From an uncultured Oscillospiraceae bacterium (GTDB taxonomy: Bacteria > Bacillota > Clostridia > Oscillospirales > Acutalibacteraceae), in NCBI GenBank assembly GCA_958366985.1, contig CATXDC010000029.1, positions 1 through 13,431 of the forward strand: a stretch of DNA of 13,431 bases, in the 5' to 3' direction. The position numbers and the translations under genes were made by a program. Each line of letters opens with the position of its first letter. The stretch's first letter is position 1. The notes beneath the pieces are model-generated. The model did no database searches and was not told the DNA's origin. It was given only the letters and a program-made list of their open reading frames with translations. Below, piece by piece: positions 1 through 6,808 of the stretch.

Positions 1-21
1 TTAAGGCCTTATAGGCCGCTC

Positions 22-53
22 GTCATGCCACCCCTCTTAGGGGTGGTCATGAC
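22..53 (-). terminator. GC-rich hairpin at the end of the CNNM/CorC gene
   Basis: The two arms (22-35 and 39-53) are complementary over 14 bp with one bulged T at 47 and a 3-base loop; the core is CCACCCCT facing AGGGGTGG. Read from the minus strand, the hairpin begins directly at the second of two tandem TAG stop codons. It is placed like a transcription terminator, but no T-run follows it on the minus strand, so it may instead be a 3'-end stabilising hairpin or part of a repeat. A second small inverted repeat (GGCC...GGCC) follows at 6-16. Confidence 0.5.
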
Positions 54-55
54 TA

Positions 56-1420
56 CTAATCTTTTTTATTGTTTTCTTTTTCAGAAGAACTTTCTTCCGA
101 AGGAAGAATTTCTACTTTTACCTTTCCTATACGTCTGTCCTCTACGCTTAACACGGTAAATCTGAAATTCTCAAATTCAAGACTATTCATTTCTTCATCC
201 GACGGTAAAAATCCAAGTCTGCTTATGATATATCCTCCGAGGGTATCATAATCTCCCTCAGGGAAAGTGACGCCGATAAGGTCGCCGACTTCTTCTATAT
301 CGGTTGTACCGTCTATTGTAAAGGTTGCATCATCTATTCTTGAAATTTCTTCATCTTCATTGTCGTATTCATCCTGAATGTTACCGACTATTGATTCAAG
401 AAGATCTTCCAAAGTTACAAGACCGGCAGTGCCGCCGTACTCGTCTACAACTATTGCCATCTGAACGTGGCTTTCGCTCATTTCTTTGAAAAGCTGTCCA
501 CACTTTTTGCTTTCAGGTACGTAATATGCTTTTCTCATTATTGAGCGCAGTCCGTTTTCCGGAAGGCTTTTTCCTATATACTGAATTAAATCTTTAATAT
601 ATGCAATTCCGATAATGTTGTCAGGATCATCGTCATAAACGGGGATTCTTGAATATCCCTGTTCCACCGAAATATCTATAACGTCCTGGAGGCTGTCGTT
701 TGCTTCAACAGCATACATATCGGTTCTGTGTGTCATTATATCGGAAACGTCGATGTCATCGAACTCAAAGATGTTATCAATCATCTCTTTTTGGGTGTCT
801 TCAATAACGCCCTTTTCCTGACCGACGTCAACCATCATTCTTATTTCTTCTTCAGTTACGGTTTCTTCATCGGAGTTGGGGTCGAAACCGAAAATTCTAA
901 CAACGAGGTTTGTGGAAAAAGATAAAAGCTTTACTGCCGGCTTAGTGATTTTGGCTACGAAAAGCAATGGCCCTACTGCAAGGAAAGAGATTTTTTCAGG
1001 TATCTGCATGGCTATGCGTTTTGGTGCCAGTTCTCCGAATACAAGGGAGAAGTAAGACATTATAAGGGTAATAAGTACAACCGAAATGCTGTGAATAAGT
1101 GAAACGGGTATACTGTCCGGCAGAATAGGTGATACCGCATCAGTGAGCCTCTGAGCGAAAACCTGAGATGCAGAAGCTGATGTCAGGAATCCGGCAAGAG
1201 TTACGCCGATCTGGATAGTCGAAAGAAAGCTGCTGGAGTTTTCAGTAAGGCGCATTATCTGCTTTGCTTTTTTATGTCCGTTTTCAGCCATCTTTTCTAT
1301 TTTGCTGTCGTTAAGAGAAATAATGGCGATTTCAGACATTGCAAAAAATGCGTTTACTAAAATCAGAATAAAGAGAAGTACAATTTGAAAAATCAGGCTT
1401 GTAGACCCGGGGTCATCCAT
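56..1420 (-). CDS. CNNM/CorC (HlyC) family transporter with CBS domain pair
   Basis: The 454-residue length is typical of the family. The N-terminal CNNM/DUF21 membrane domain spans about residues 8-180, with hydrophobic segments near 8-28, 65-85, 110-130 and 145-165 and the family motif GELAPKR at 129-135. A CBS pair follows at about 228-285 and 293-350 (the second contains DEYGGTAGLVTLEDLLE), then a CorC/HlyC C-terminal domain at about 360-440 and an acidic/lysine-rich tail. Characterised relatives export or homeostatically control Mg2+ or other divalent cations; the CBS pair usually binds adenine nucleotides. The old name 'hemolysin' is not supported by function. The start is fixed by AAAGGAG about 9 bases upstream. 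The gene ends with two adjacent TAG codons and is divergent from trkA. The family is secure; the transported ion is not known. Confidence 0.93.
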   Translation of the reverse strand: MDDPGSTSLIFQIVLLFILILVNAFFAMSEIAIISLNDSKIEKMAENGHKKAKQIMRLTENSSSFLSTIQIGVTLAGFLTSASASQVFAQRLTDAVSPILPDSIPVSLIHSISVVLITLIMSYFSLVFGELAPKRIAMQIPEKISFLAVGPLLFVAKITKPAVKLLSFSTNLVVRIFGFDPNSDEETVTEEEIRMMVDVGQEKGVIEDTQKEMIDNIFEFDDIDVSDIMTHRTDMYAVEANDSLQDVIDISVEQGYSRIPVYDDDPDNIIGIAYIKDLIQYIGKSLPENGLRSIMRKAYYVPESKKCGQLFKEMSESHVQMAIVVDEYGGTAGLVTLEDLLESIVGNIQDEYDNEDEEISRIDDATFTIDGTTDIEEVGDLIGVTFPEGDYDTLGGYIISRLGFLPSDEEMNSLEFENFRFTVLSVEDRRIGKVKVEILPSEESSSEKENNKKD

Positions 1421-1456
1421 ATTGGATTTGCTCCTTTCAATTTTAAATTATCATAT

Positions 1457-1485
1457 ATTATAAGCATGAAAGCCATATGTGTCAA
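1457..1485 (-). promoter_or_regulatory. Consensus sigma-A promoter of the CNNM/CorC gene
   Basis: On the minus strand a perfect -35 TTGACA (1480-1485) and a perfect -10 TATAAT (1457-1462) are separated by exactly 17 bases. Transcription would start near 1450, leaving a leader of about 30 bases before the start codon. This is too short for a riboswitch, so the gene is probably strongly and constitutively transcribed. Confidence 0.88.
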
Positions 1486-1544
1486 ATCTGATGGCAAAAA
1501 GGTATATTTTTTTCAAAAATACGACATTAGATTTTGTATAACAG

Positions 1545-1573
1545 TAGAAATACACGAAAAATATTGCTATAAT
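1545..1573 (+). promoter_or_regulatory. Probable sigma-A promoter of trkA-trkH
   Basis: A perfect TATAAT (1568-1573) is preceded by TGC, which makes an extended -10. Seventeen bases upstream is TAGAAA, a partial match to TTGACA. The predicted start near 1580 gives an AT-rich leader of about 110 bases before trkA. No known riboswitch core was recognised in that leader. Confidence 0.6.
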
Positions 1574-1691
1574 GAAATTTAAAATAATGCTTTAAATAAA
1601 AAATAAGCAGATGTTTTTCTCTTACTCTGATTTTTATATTTGAACAAATTCTATAAGAGGATAAATAAAACGGTTTTTCGGAGGCGTTTAT

Positions 1692-3053
1692 ATGAGAGTA
1701 ATAATTGCCGGATGCGGCAAGGTTGGTGCAACAATTGCTGAACAGCTTGACAGCGAAGGACATGATATAGTAATTATTGATCCGAATCCCGAAGCATTAC
1801 GAGCGCTTGTTTCAGAAAATGATGTTTTGGGTATCGTGGGGAACGGAGCTGTAAACAGTGTTCAGGAAGAAGCCGGTGTCGAACAGGCTGATTTGTTTAT
1901 TGCTGTTACGCCTTCTGATGAACTTAATCTTTTATGCTGTCTTATAGCCAAAAAAACGGGAAATTGCAAAACTATAGCCCGTGTAAGAAATCCCGATTAT
2001 CTCGCTTCACGCTCATTTATCAAAGAAAAGCTTGGACTTTCAATGATAATTAATCCTGAAAGAGCTGCGGCAAAGGAGATTGCAAGGCTGCTCAAATTTC
2101 CATCTGCCATTGAAGTTGACACTTTTTCAAAGGGACGTGTAGAGCTGCTTAAAGTGCGTATTCCTGAGGGTTCTTCTATTGCCGGCATGGCGGTTTCCAA
2201 AGCAAGGTCGATTTTTACCAATAAGCTATTAATATGCATAGTGCAGCGTGGTGCAGAAACTATTATTCCAGACGGAAACTTTGTTCTCGAGGTAGGGGAT
2301 AAGATCTCCATAATTGCACCGCACAAACAAGCTGCACTGTTTATGAAAAAAGCAGGTGTTAAATTTAATACCGTTAAAGATGTTACCTTGATAGGCGGCG
2401 GAAAGATGGCTTATTATCTTGCCCGTGAGCTTTTGAGTGTAGGAATAAATGTCAAGATTATAGAGATAGATAAACAGCGCTGTGAAAAATTAAGCGAGCT
2501 TTTGCCCAAAGCTATGATAATCTGCGGCGATGGTACAGAACAGCAGCTTCTTGCTGAGGAAGGCGTATTTGATGCCGGAGCAGTGGTACTGCTTACGGAT
2601 ATTGACGAAGAAAACATCATGCTCTCTCTTTGCATTGGTTCTTCATCTGATGCGAAGATTATAACTAAAGTCAACCGAATAAAATTCAGCGAGCTTATAA
2701 GCGGAATGCCCATAGGCAGTGTCGTTTGTCCTAAACATATAACTGCTGAAAGTATTCTGAGCTATGTACGTGCCATGCAGAACTCTTTCGGCAGCAATGT
2801 ACAGACTCTCTACAGGCTGGAAAATAACAAAGTCGAAGCTTTGGAATTTTTTGTAAGAGCTGAATCCGATGTAGTGGGAATTCCTCTCGAGAAGCTCAAT
2901 ATAAGATCCAATCTTCTGGTTTCCAGCATTATACGTGGAAATGAAATAATAACTCCGTCAGGTAAGGATGTAATTAAAATAGGCGATACGGTTATTGTCG
3001 TTACCACAGAAACAGGTCTCAACGACCTTACGGATATTCTGGTCGAACAATAA
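1692..3053 (+). CDS. trkA: Trk system potassium uptake protein TrkA
   Basis: This is the cytosolic regulatory ring subunit that binds NAD(H) or adenine nucleotides and gates the TrkH K+ channel. The 453-residue length matches TrkA proteins made of two tandem RCK units. The first Rossmann fold has GCGKVG at 7-12 with the acidic residue D30 ending the second strand; the second has GGGKMA at 235-240 with E258 and D260. Each is followed by an RCK_C (TrkA-C) domain, at about 140-215 and 370-450. RCK_C domains of some Firmicutes K+ systems bind cyclic di-AMP, but nothing in this sequence proves that here. The start is supported by CGGAGG 7 bases upstream. trkH follows after 41 bases with no terminator between them, so they form an operon. 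Confidence 0.95.
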   Translation: MRVIIAGCGKVGATIAEQLDSEGHDIVIIDPNPEALRALVSENDVLGIVGNGAVNSVQEEAGVEQADLFIAVTPSDELNLLCCLIAKKTGNCKTIARVRNPDYLASRSFIKEKLGLSMIINPERAAAKEIARLLKFPSAIEVDTFSKGRVELLKVRIPEGSSIAGMAVSKARSIFTNKLLICIVQRGAETIIPDGNFVLEVGDKISIIAPHKQAALFMKKAGVKFNTVKDVTLIGGGKMAYYLARELLSVGINVKIIEIDKQRCEKLSELLPKAMIICGDGTEQQLLAEEGVFDAGAVVLLTDIDEENIMLSLCIGSSSDAKIITKVNRIKFSELISGMPIGSVVCPKHITAESILSYVRAMQNSFGSNVQTLYRLENNKVEALEFFVRAESDVVGIPLEKLNIRSNLLVSSIIRGNEIITPSGKDVIKIGDTVIVVTTETGLNDLTDILVEQ

Positions 3054-3094
3054 AATTTAGCTGCTGCTTTAGGAAGAGGAGAAAACGAGTAGTT

Positions 3095-3799
3095 ATGAAC
3101 CGTAGAATGGTGTTGTTTTTACTTGGCAGAGTTATGCTTACCGAAGCGATACTTATGCTTTTGCCGTGTCTGGTAGCTGTGATATACAGAGAAAGCAGTG
3201 CAGTTGCATTTTTCCCTGCTATATTTATAGCTTTGGCTTTGGGAGTTATCTTTTCCGCAAAACGTCCGGCTAATCATGTTTTCTATGCAAAAGAGGGCTT
3301 TATAACTGTTGCCCTGAGCTGGATTTTAATAAGTGCCGTGGGAGCTCTGCCTTTTTACATTTCAGGAGAAATTCCCTCCTATACCGATTCACTTTTTGAA
3401 ATGGTATCAGGTTTTACTACAACCGGTGCAAGTATACTTAAAAATGTTGAAGCACTTTCAAAGTGTATGCTTTTCTGGAGAAGCTTTTCTCACTGGATAG
3501 GCGGTATGGGCGTTCTTGTGTTTTTGCTTGCCATAGTTCCTACAAGCGGCGGATACAGTATGAACCTGATGAGGGCAGAAAGTCCGGGTCCGTCTGTGGG
3601 TAAGCTGGCTCCAAAATTAAGTACAACTGCAAAAAACCTTTATATAATGTATTTTGGACTTACTGTTGTTGAAATAGTCCTCCTTTGCCTTGGAGATATG
3701 CATATTTTTGATGCGATGCTGATCTCATTCGGTACGGCAGGTACCGGCGGTTTTGCTGTTTTAAATACAAGTCTTGAAAGTTACAGCGCTTATATTTAG
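3095..3799 (+). CDS. trkH: TrkH N-terminal part (before the amber codon)
   Basis: These 234 residues cover roughly the first two membrane-pore-membrane repeats. Filter loop 1 is SGFTTTGAS at about residues 106-114, followed by the family motif SHWIGGMGVLVFLLA. Filter loop 2 (GTAGTGGF) lies near residue 212. Alone it would hold half of the fourfold pore and could not form a normal channel subunit. Confidence 0.75.
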   Translation: MNRRMVLFLLGRVMLTEAILMLLPCLVAVIYRESSAVAFFPAIFIALALGVIFSAKRPANHVFYAKEGFITVALSWILISAVGALPFYISGEIPSYTDSLFEMVSGFTTTGASILKNVEALSKCMLFWRSFSHWIGGMGVLVFLLAIVPTSGGYSMNLMRAESPGPSVGKLAPKLSTTAKNLYIMYFGLTVVEIVLLCLGDMHIFDAMLISFGTAGTGGFAVLNTSLESYSAYI

Positions 3800-3802
3800 G
3801 TA

Positions 3803-4537
3803 GTGGTAACAGTTTTTATGATACTTTTCGGCGTTAACTTTACGGTTTATTTCTACCTGTTCTATGAGCGAAACATTAAAAAGTTTTTAAAAAGCGAAGA
3901 GCTTCGCTGGTATATAATCATTATTGTAACAAGTGTTATACTTATTACTTTTAACATTTTGCCGATGTACAGCTCTGTTTTTGAGGCGTGGCATCAGGCT
4001 GCGTTCCAGGTAGGCTCCATAATAACCACAACCGGATTTTCGACTACCGATTTTAACCTCTGGCCTGAATTTTCGAGAGTTCTGCTTATTATTCTGATGT
4101 TCTTCGGAGCCTGTGCAGGAAGCACCGGCGGCGGATTCAAAATTTCACGTGTGGTTCTTCTTGTTAAAACCATGTTCAGAGAGTTCGGACATATTATGCA
4201 TCCCAGAAGCGTCAAAGCCGTTACTCTGGACGGAAAGAAAATCGAACACAGCGTTGCAAGGTCATTGACTGCTTTTTTCGTAGCTTATGTACTTGTTATG
4301 GGTCTTTCAGTGCTACTGATTTCAGGGGACGGTTTCGATTTTACCACAAACGTTTCCGCTGTTATGGCGACGCTTAATAATATCGGTCCGGGACTGGAAG
4401 TTGTCGGTCCTATGGGAAATTACAGTGGCTTCAGTGTATTTGCAAAATATGTGCTTATATTTGATATGCTTGCGGGAAGGCTGGAACTTTTCCCGATGCT
4501 AATGCTCTTTGTTCCGAAAGCGTGGAAAAAACAATAA
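3803..4537 (+). CDS. trkH: TrkH C-terminal part (after the amber codon)
   Basis: This in-frame remainder of about 244 residues carries filter loop 3 (TTTGFST), the family motif GACAGSTGGGFKISR, and filter loop 4 (NNIGPGL). The first possible starts are GTG 3803 and ATG 3818. Neither has a clear ribosome binding site, so any expression would depend on readthrough of the TAG or on reinitiation right after it. Confidence 0.65.
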   Translation: MVTVFMILFGVNFTVYFYLFYERNIKKFLKSEELRWYIIIIVTSVILITFNILPMYSSVFEAWHQAAFQVGSIITTTGFSTTDFNLWPEFSRVLLIILMFFGACAGSTGGGFKISRVVLLVKTMFREFGHIMHPRSVKAVTLDGKKIEHSVARSLTAFFVAYVLVMGLSVLLISGDGFDFTTNVSAVMATLNNIGPGLEVVGPMGNYSGFSVFAKYVLIFDMLAGRLELFPMLMLFVPKAWKKQ

Positions 4538-4575
4538 ATCTTTCTCAATTTTATTTTAAAAATTGCGGACAGAAA

Positions 4576-4618
4576 TCCCTTTTCGGCGTCTTTATTATTG
4601 TAAGGCGCTGAGAAGGGA
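4576..4618 (+). promoter_or_regulatory. 17-bp hairpin masking the ribosome binding site of the 92-aa gene
   Basis: The left arm (4576-4592) pairs at all 17 positions with the right arm (4602-4618), 14 as Watson-Crick pairs and 3 as G-U wobbles, around a 9-base loop. The right arm contains AGAAGGGA, the core of the only ribosome binding site for the ATG at 4628. Only four Ts follow, so it does not look like an intrinsic terminator. It could be a translational switch such as a thermosensor, a protein-binding autoregulatory site or a small-RNA target. An ECF-like promoter pattern overlaps it (GGACA at 4567-4571, CGTC at 4587-4590, 15 bases apart). If that were the real promoter, the left arm would not be transcribed. 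Confidence 0.65.
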
Positions 4619-4627
4619 GAGTTTTAT

Positions 4628-4906
4628 ATGGTGCTGGAAAATATGCATGTTTGCGACTTGAGATGTGCAGGCGATATATATACAGCGGAAAGAATAGAGA
4701 AAATCCGCAATGTAGGGTTACTGATACTGCCCGTACATACCGACAGTCGTATCGAAAAGATTTTGGACAGTATTGAGCGGGAAAATGTTGCTGCCGAGAT
4801 TTGTGCAAAAGATGACGACAGTATGCTCATATGCATTTTGAAAGGCTGCTGTGAGTTTAAAAAGAAATTTTGGAATTTTACAAATATAAACGGGACAAAG
4901 TTTTAA
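4628..4906 (+). CDS. Unrecognised 92-aa protein, short paralogue of the next gene
   Basis: I do not recognise a named family. Residues 1-59 align without gaps to the start of the next protein, sharing CDLR at 9-12, an I-E-x-I-x-N spacing, and LLILP at 31-35. The pattern suggests a beta-alpha-beta-alpha-beta module. After this the short protein diverges, but it ends in NINGTKF, one residue off the position of the second NG turn of the longer paralogue. It may therefore be a truncated duplicate or a one-repeat version. There is no signal peptide or membrane segment, so it is probably cytosolic; it has several Cys residues (9, 13, 59, 69, 74, 75). Its ribosome binding site is buried in a hairpin. 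The next gene starts 46 bases downstream with no terminator between. Confidence 0.7.
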   Translation: MVLENMHVCDLRCAGDIYTAERIEKIRNVGLLILPVHTDSRIEKILDSIERENVAAEICAKDDDSMLICILKGCCEFKKKFWNFTNINGTKF

Positions 4907-4952
4907 AAAGATTGTCTTAATATATGAAAAAACAACGAAAGGGGAATAAAAC

Positions 4953-5777
4953 ATGAAATACAAAGATATGGTAATCTGCGATTTGAGACATCTTAACAAT
5001 GCGGAGGTTATAAGAGAGATTGAGGAGATCGAAAATATAGTGCTTCTTATTCTTCCTAAAGATGCTGATGATTCGGTCAAAAATGCTTTCGGAAAGGTAA
5101 AACAGAAGCATATTGTTTCTACAGTGTATCTCAGTAAGGATGCCGATGTCGGAACGGTTAATGGCACAGCAATTATCAATCCTCCCTCTCAGGAGAAAAT
5201 TTACGTTATAAACGGTAAAGCATATGTTGCGCCGCTTAATGGTAAAAAGATAAAAGTCGTTGTAAACGGTACAATGATTGCAAGCGAACAGGACCTTAAA
5301 GAAGGTAATATAGAGACTGTATCCGTAAACGGAAAGGTGCGTTATGACGACTTTGACCGTATTATAGATATCGGAGATAATACGTCTGTTGATTCGACTG
5401 TATTTTCTGAGGGAAAACCTCTGGTAATTACAAATGGCCTTGTTTTTGTGCCTGAACTTCCTGAAAACGCCAACGGAATAATAGTAGGAAGCTGTGTAGC
5501 ACATAAAGATGTAAAAAAATCCAATGTACGCACCACTGGCGGAGTGATATATACCGACTGTGAAGACGTAATGGTAAGGCATTTCGGAGAAAAGATAAAA
5601 ATAGATAAAGAAATGCTGGCTCTTATTGACGGCAAAATGGTAGTGAAGGCTGTTAAGATTGAGATTGCCCGTTCTGTAACCGGTGAAGAGCTTTTAAATA
5701 AGATTGCCGCAATTAAATGTGTAGAGCTCAAGGCACATTCAAAGAATAAGGCAGCGGCAGCCCTTATCAGGCTTTAA
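4953..5777 (+). CDS. Unrecognised 274-aa protein: N-terminal module plus NG-turn beta repeats, upstream of an ECF sigma gene
   Basis: I do not recognise the family. Residues 1-60 form the module shared with the preceding 92-aa protein (CDLR at 9-12, LLILP at 31-35). From about 66 to 240 the protein is beta-rich, and short hydrophobic strands flank repeated turns: NG at 70-71, 87-88, 105-106, 126-127 and 161-162, GG near 196-197, and DG at 226-227. Several repeats have the form V-x-V-N-G-x-V. The pattern suggests stacked hairpins or a small beta-solenoid. The C-terminus (about 243-274) looks helical and basic. No signal peptide or membrane segment is seen. A clear GAAAGGGG lies 8 bases before the ATG. 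The stop lies only 5 bases before the sigma factor start, so the two are likely coupled and functionally linked. A role in sensing or controlling the sigma factor is inference only. Confidence 0.8.
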   Translation: MKYKDMVICDLRHLNNAEVIREIEEIENIVLLILPKDADDSVKNAFGKVKQKHIVSTVYLSKDADVGTVNGTAIINPPSQEKIYVINGKAYVAPLNGKKIKVVVNGTMIASEQDLKEGNIETVSVNGKVRYDDFDRIIDIGDNTSVDSTVFSEGKPLVITNGLVFVPELPENANGIIVGSCVAHKDVKKSNVRTTGGVIYTDCEDVMVRHFGEKIKIDKEMLALIDGKMVVKAVKIEIARSVTGEELLNKIAAIKCVELKAHSKNKAAAALIRL

Positions 5778-5782
5778 AAGCT

Positions 5783-6265
5783 ATGGGAGCAGAGGAAAAC
5801 AAGCTTTTTGAGAGCCTGTATGATAAATGGTTTTCTCCGGTGTTTGCATATTTTTCAGTGTGTTTGGGTAGTGAGTTGGCAGAGGAACTTTCGCAGGAAA
5901 CGTTTATGCGTGTATGGACTAAATGTTTTCAGTCACATCCCGATAACTGGCAGGCGTGGATTTTCAGAATAGCCGTAAATCTGAAAAATGACTGTTTAAG
6001 AGAAAAATACAAAAAGGCAGATTTACACAGCCGTGTGGAAAATCAGATTTATCTGAGCGGGAGAGATGAGCTGGATTCAAAAGTGGAAGTTAAAGAAGCT
6101 TTTGCACGTCTCAGTGATGATGACCGAGAGATACTATCCCTTAAAGCAGCGGGCTTCTCAAGTGAGGAGATAGGGGAACTTCTTGAAATAACAGCTTCGG
6201 GAGCACGTTCAAGGCTTCAGAGAGCAAAAAATAATTTTTTACATAATCTCAATAAGGAGGCATGA
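5783..6265 (+). CDS. ECF-type RNA polymerase sigma factor
   Basis: The 160-residue protein has the two-domain layout of group 4 (ECF) sigma factors. Region 2 (about 8-78) contains AEELSQETFMRVW and WIFRIAVNLKND, which bind core polymerase and the -10 element. Region 4 (about 104-155) contains a helix-turn-helix, FSSEEIGELLEITASGARSRLQRAKN, for the -35 element. No region 3 or C-terminal extension is present. No good ribosome binding site precedes the ATG, and the upstream gene stops 5 bases earlier, so translation probably depends on coupling to the 274-aa gene. The stop overlaps a possible ATG at 6262, linking it to the next gene. Its regulon cannot be told from the window; an ECF-like pattern near 4567-4590 would be consistent with autoregulation. 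Confidence 0.93.
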   Translation: MGAEENKLFESLYDKWFSPVFAYFSVCLGSELAEELSQETFMRVWTKCFQSHPDNWQAWIFRIAVNLKNDCLREKYKKADLHSRVENQIYLSGRDELDSKVEVKEAFARLSDDDREILSLKAAGFSSEEIGELLEITASGARSRLQRAKNNFLHNLNKEA

Positions 6266-6267
6266 AA

Positions 6268-6531
6268 ATGGATTATACTGACAGATTAATAGATGCCGCC
6301 GTTTATAGTTATGCTCCCAGCGAAAACGTTAAAAAACGGGTTTTTGACAATATTATGAGCAAAACCAGCGAAGAGAATGCTGGCAGATGTAATATGACTG
6401 TGGTGTATGTAAGCAGTGATGCTGAAAAAATTCTTGAAAAGATTTTTTCAAAAACCAATAAGATTTTCAGAAAGCTTTCAAAAATGGAGAATGAAATTTT
6501 TCAGGAATCCAGCATTTATAAGTGTATGTAA
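6268..6531 (+). CDS. Unrecognised 87-aa protein directly after the ECF sigma gene
   Basis: ATG 6268 is preferred over ATG 6262 because AAGGAGG (6254-6260) lies 7 bases before 6268 but only 1 base before 6262. Position, overlap and strong ribosome binding site fit a sigma-partner protein, but it lacks a zinc-binding HxxxCxxC motif and a membrane segment, so it is not a recognisable anti-sigma factor. The N-terminal 32 residues (DRLIDAAVYSYAPSENVKKR) look helical. Residues about 51-80 form a charged amphipathic helix rich in K, E, I and F, possibly a coiled coil. It ends just before a terminator and may be a short anti-sigma-like protein or a remnant of a longer one. Confidence 0.7.
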   Translation: MDYTDRLIDAAVYSYAPSENVKKRVFDNIMSKTSEENAGRCNMTVVYVSSDAEKILEKIFSKTNKIFRKLSKMENEIFQESSIYKCM

Positions 6532-6550
6532 CAAAGTTTTGCTGTGTTTG

Positions 6551-6583
6551 AAAAAGCCTGCGGTTTACCGCAGACTTTTTTCT
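6551..6583 (+). terminator. Intrinsic terminator of the ECF sigma cluster
   Basis: CTGCGG (6558-6563) pairs with CCGCAG (6568-6573) around a TTTA loop. One C-A mismatch follows, then the stem extends as AAAAAG pairing with CTTTTT, ending in a run of Ts. The A-run upstream and T-run downstream would allow it to work in both directions. It lies about 20 bases after the last gene of the cluster. Confidence 0.9.
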
Positions 6584-6727
6584 TTATGTAAAATTTAATA
6601 TTAAAAAACTTTTACGGCGAATAAGCAGTTTAAAGAGTGAGCGGAGAAAAATATTCACTGTAAAATTCAATGAAAAAATAATTTTCGCTTTCAGCAAAAA
6701 ATTGTCTGTTGCACTCTTACAGCCAAA

Positions 6728-6744
6728 ATACATCACAAATGTAT
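6728..6744. promoter_or_regulatory. Dyad ATACAT-5-ATGTAT upstream of nifJ, possible operator
   Basis: The 6-bp perfect arms with a 5-base centre sit just upstream of TGTTATATA (6746-6754), which resembles an extended -10 without a good -35. A protein bound here could control a second nifJ promoter. It does not match the Rex consensus well. The rest of 6584-6808 is AT-rich and shows no gene. Confidence 0.25.
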
Positions 6745-6808
6745 CTGTTATATACTATTAAATATGGCAGTAATAGCAAAATTTGAGGAAATTTCGTTTA
6801 AGAAAAGG

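Larger units (their letters stand above)
3095..4537 (+). pseudogene. trkH: trkH, K+ uptake channel subunit, interrupted by an in-frame amber codon
   Basis: TrkH is the membrane channel subunit partnered by TrkA. Read as one frame the gene has 480 codons, the usual length for TrkH/KtrB, but codon 235 is TAG (3797-3799). Both sides of the stop are in the same frame with no other stop or frameshift. All four pore-loop filters are present: TTTGAS, GTAGTGGF, TTTGFST and NNIGPG. The residues around the stop (YI, stop, VVVTVFM) read smoothly across it, so a single base change, for example CAG to TAG, is the simplest history. The choices are a recent null mutation, a sequencing error, readthrough or suppression, or two separately translated halves. 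The distant GAGGAG (about 13 bases before ATG 3095) is the likely ribosome binding site. Confidence 0.8.

Noticed and set aside
1580..1691. Cyclic di-AMP (ydaO-type) or other riboswitch in the trkA leader
   Set aside because: The leader is about 110 bases, very AT-rich, and lacks the conserved G-rich core and stems expected for that class.
3797..3799. TAG read as a sense codon by a variant genetic code
   Set aside because: The CNNM gene ends with tandem TAG codons at its natural length, directly before a hairpin, and no other gene here needs TAG as sense; local suppression is not excluded.
4917..5582. 221-codon open frame on the minus strand opposite the 274-aa gene
   Set aside because: The translation is rich in Y, F, N and C with no domain pattern, and no ribosome binding site was noted; it is the antisense shadow of a well-supported gene.
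6262..6267. ATG 6262 as start of the small gene after the sigma factor
   Set aside because: The ribosome binding site ends one base before it, which is too close; ATG 6268 has a normal 7-base spacing.
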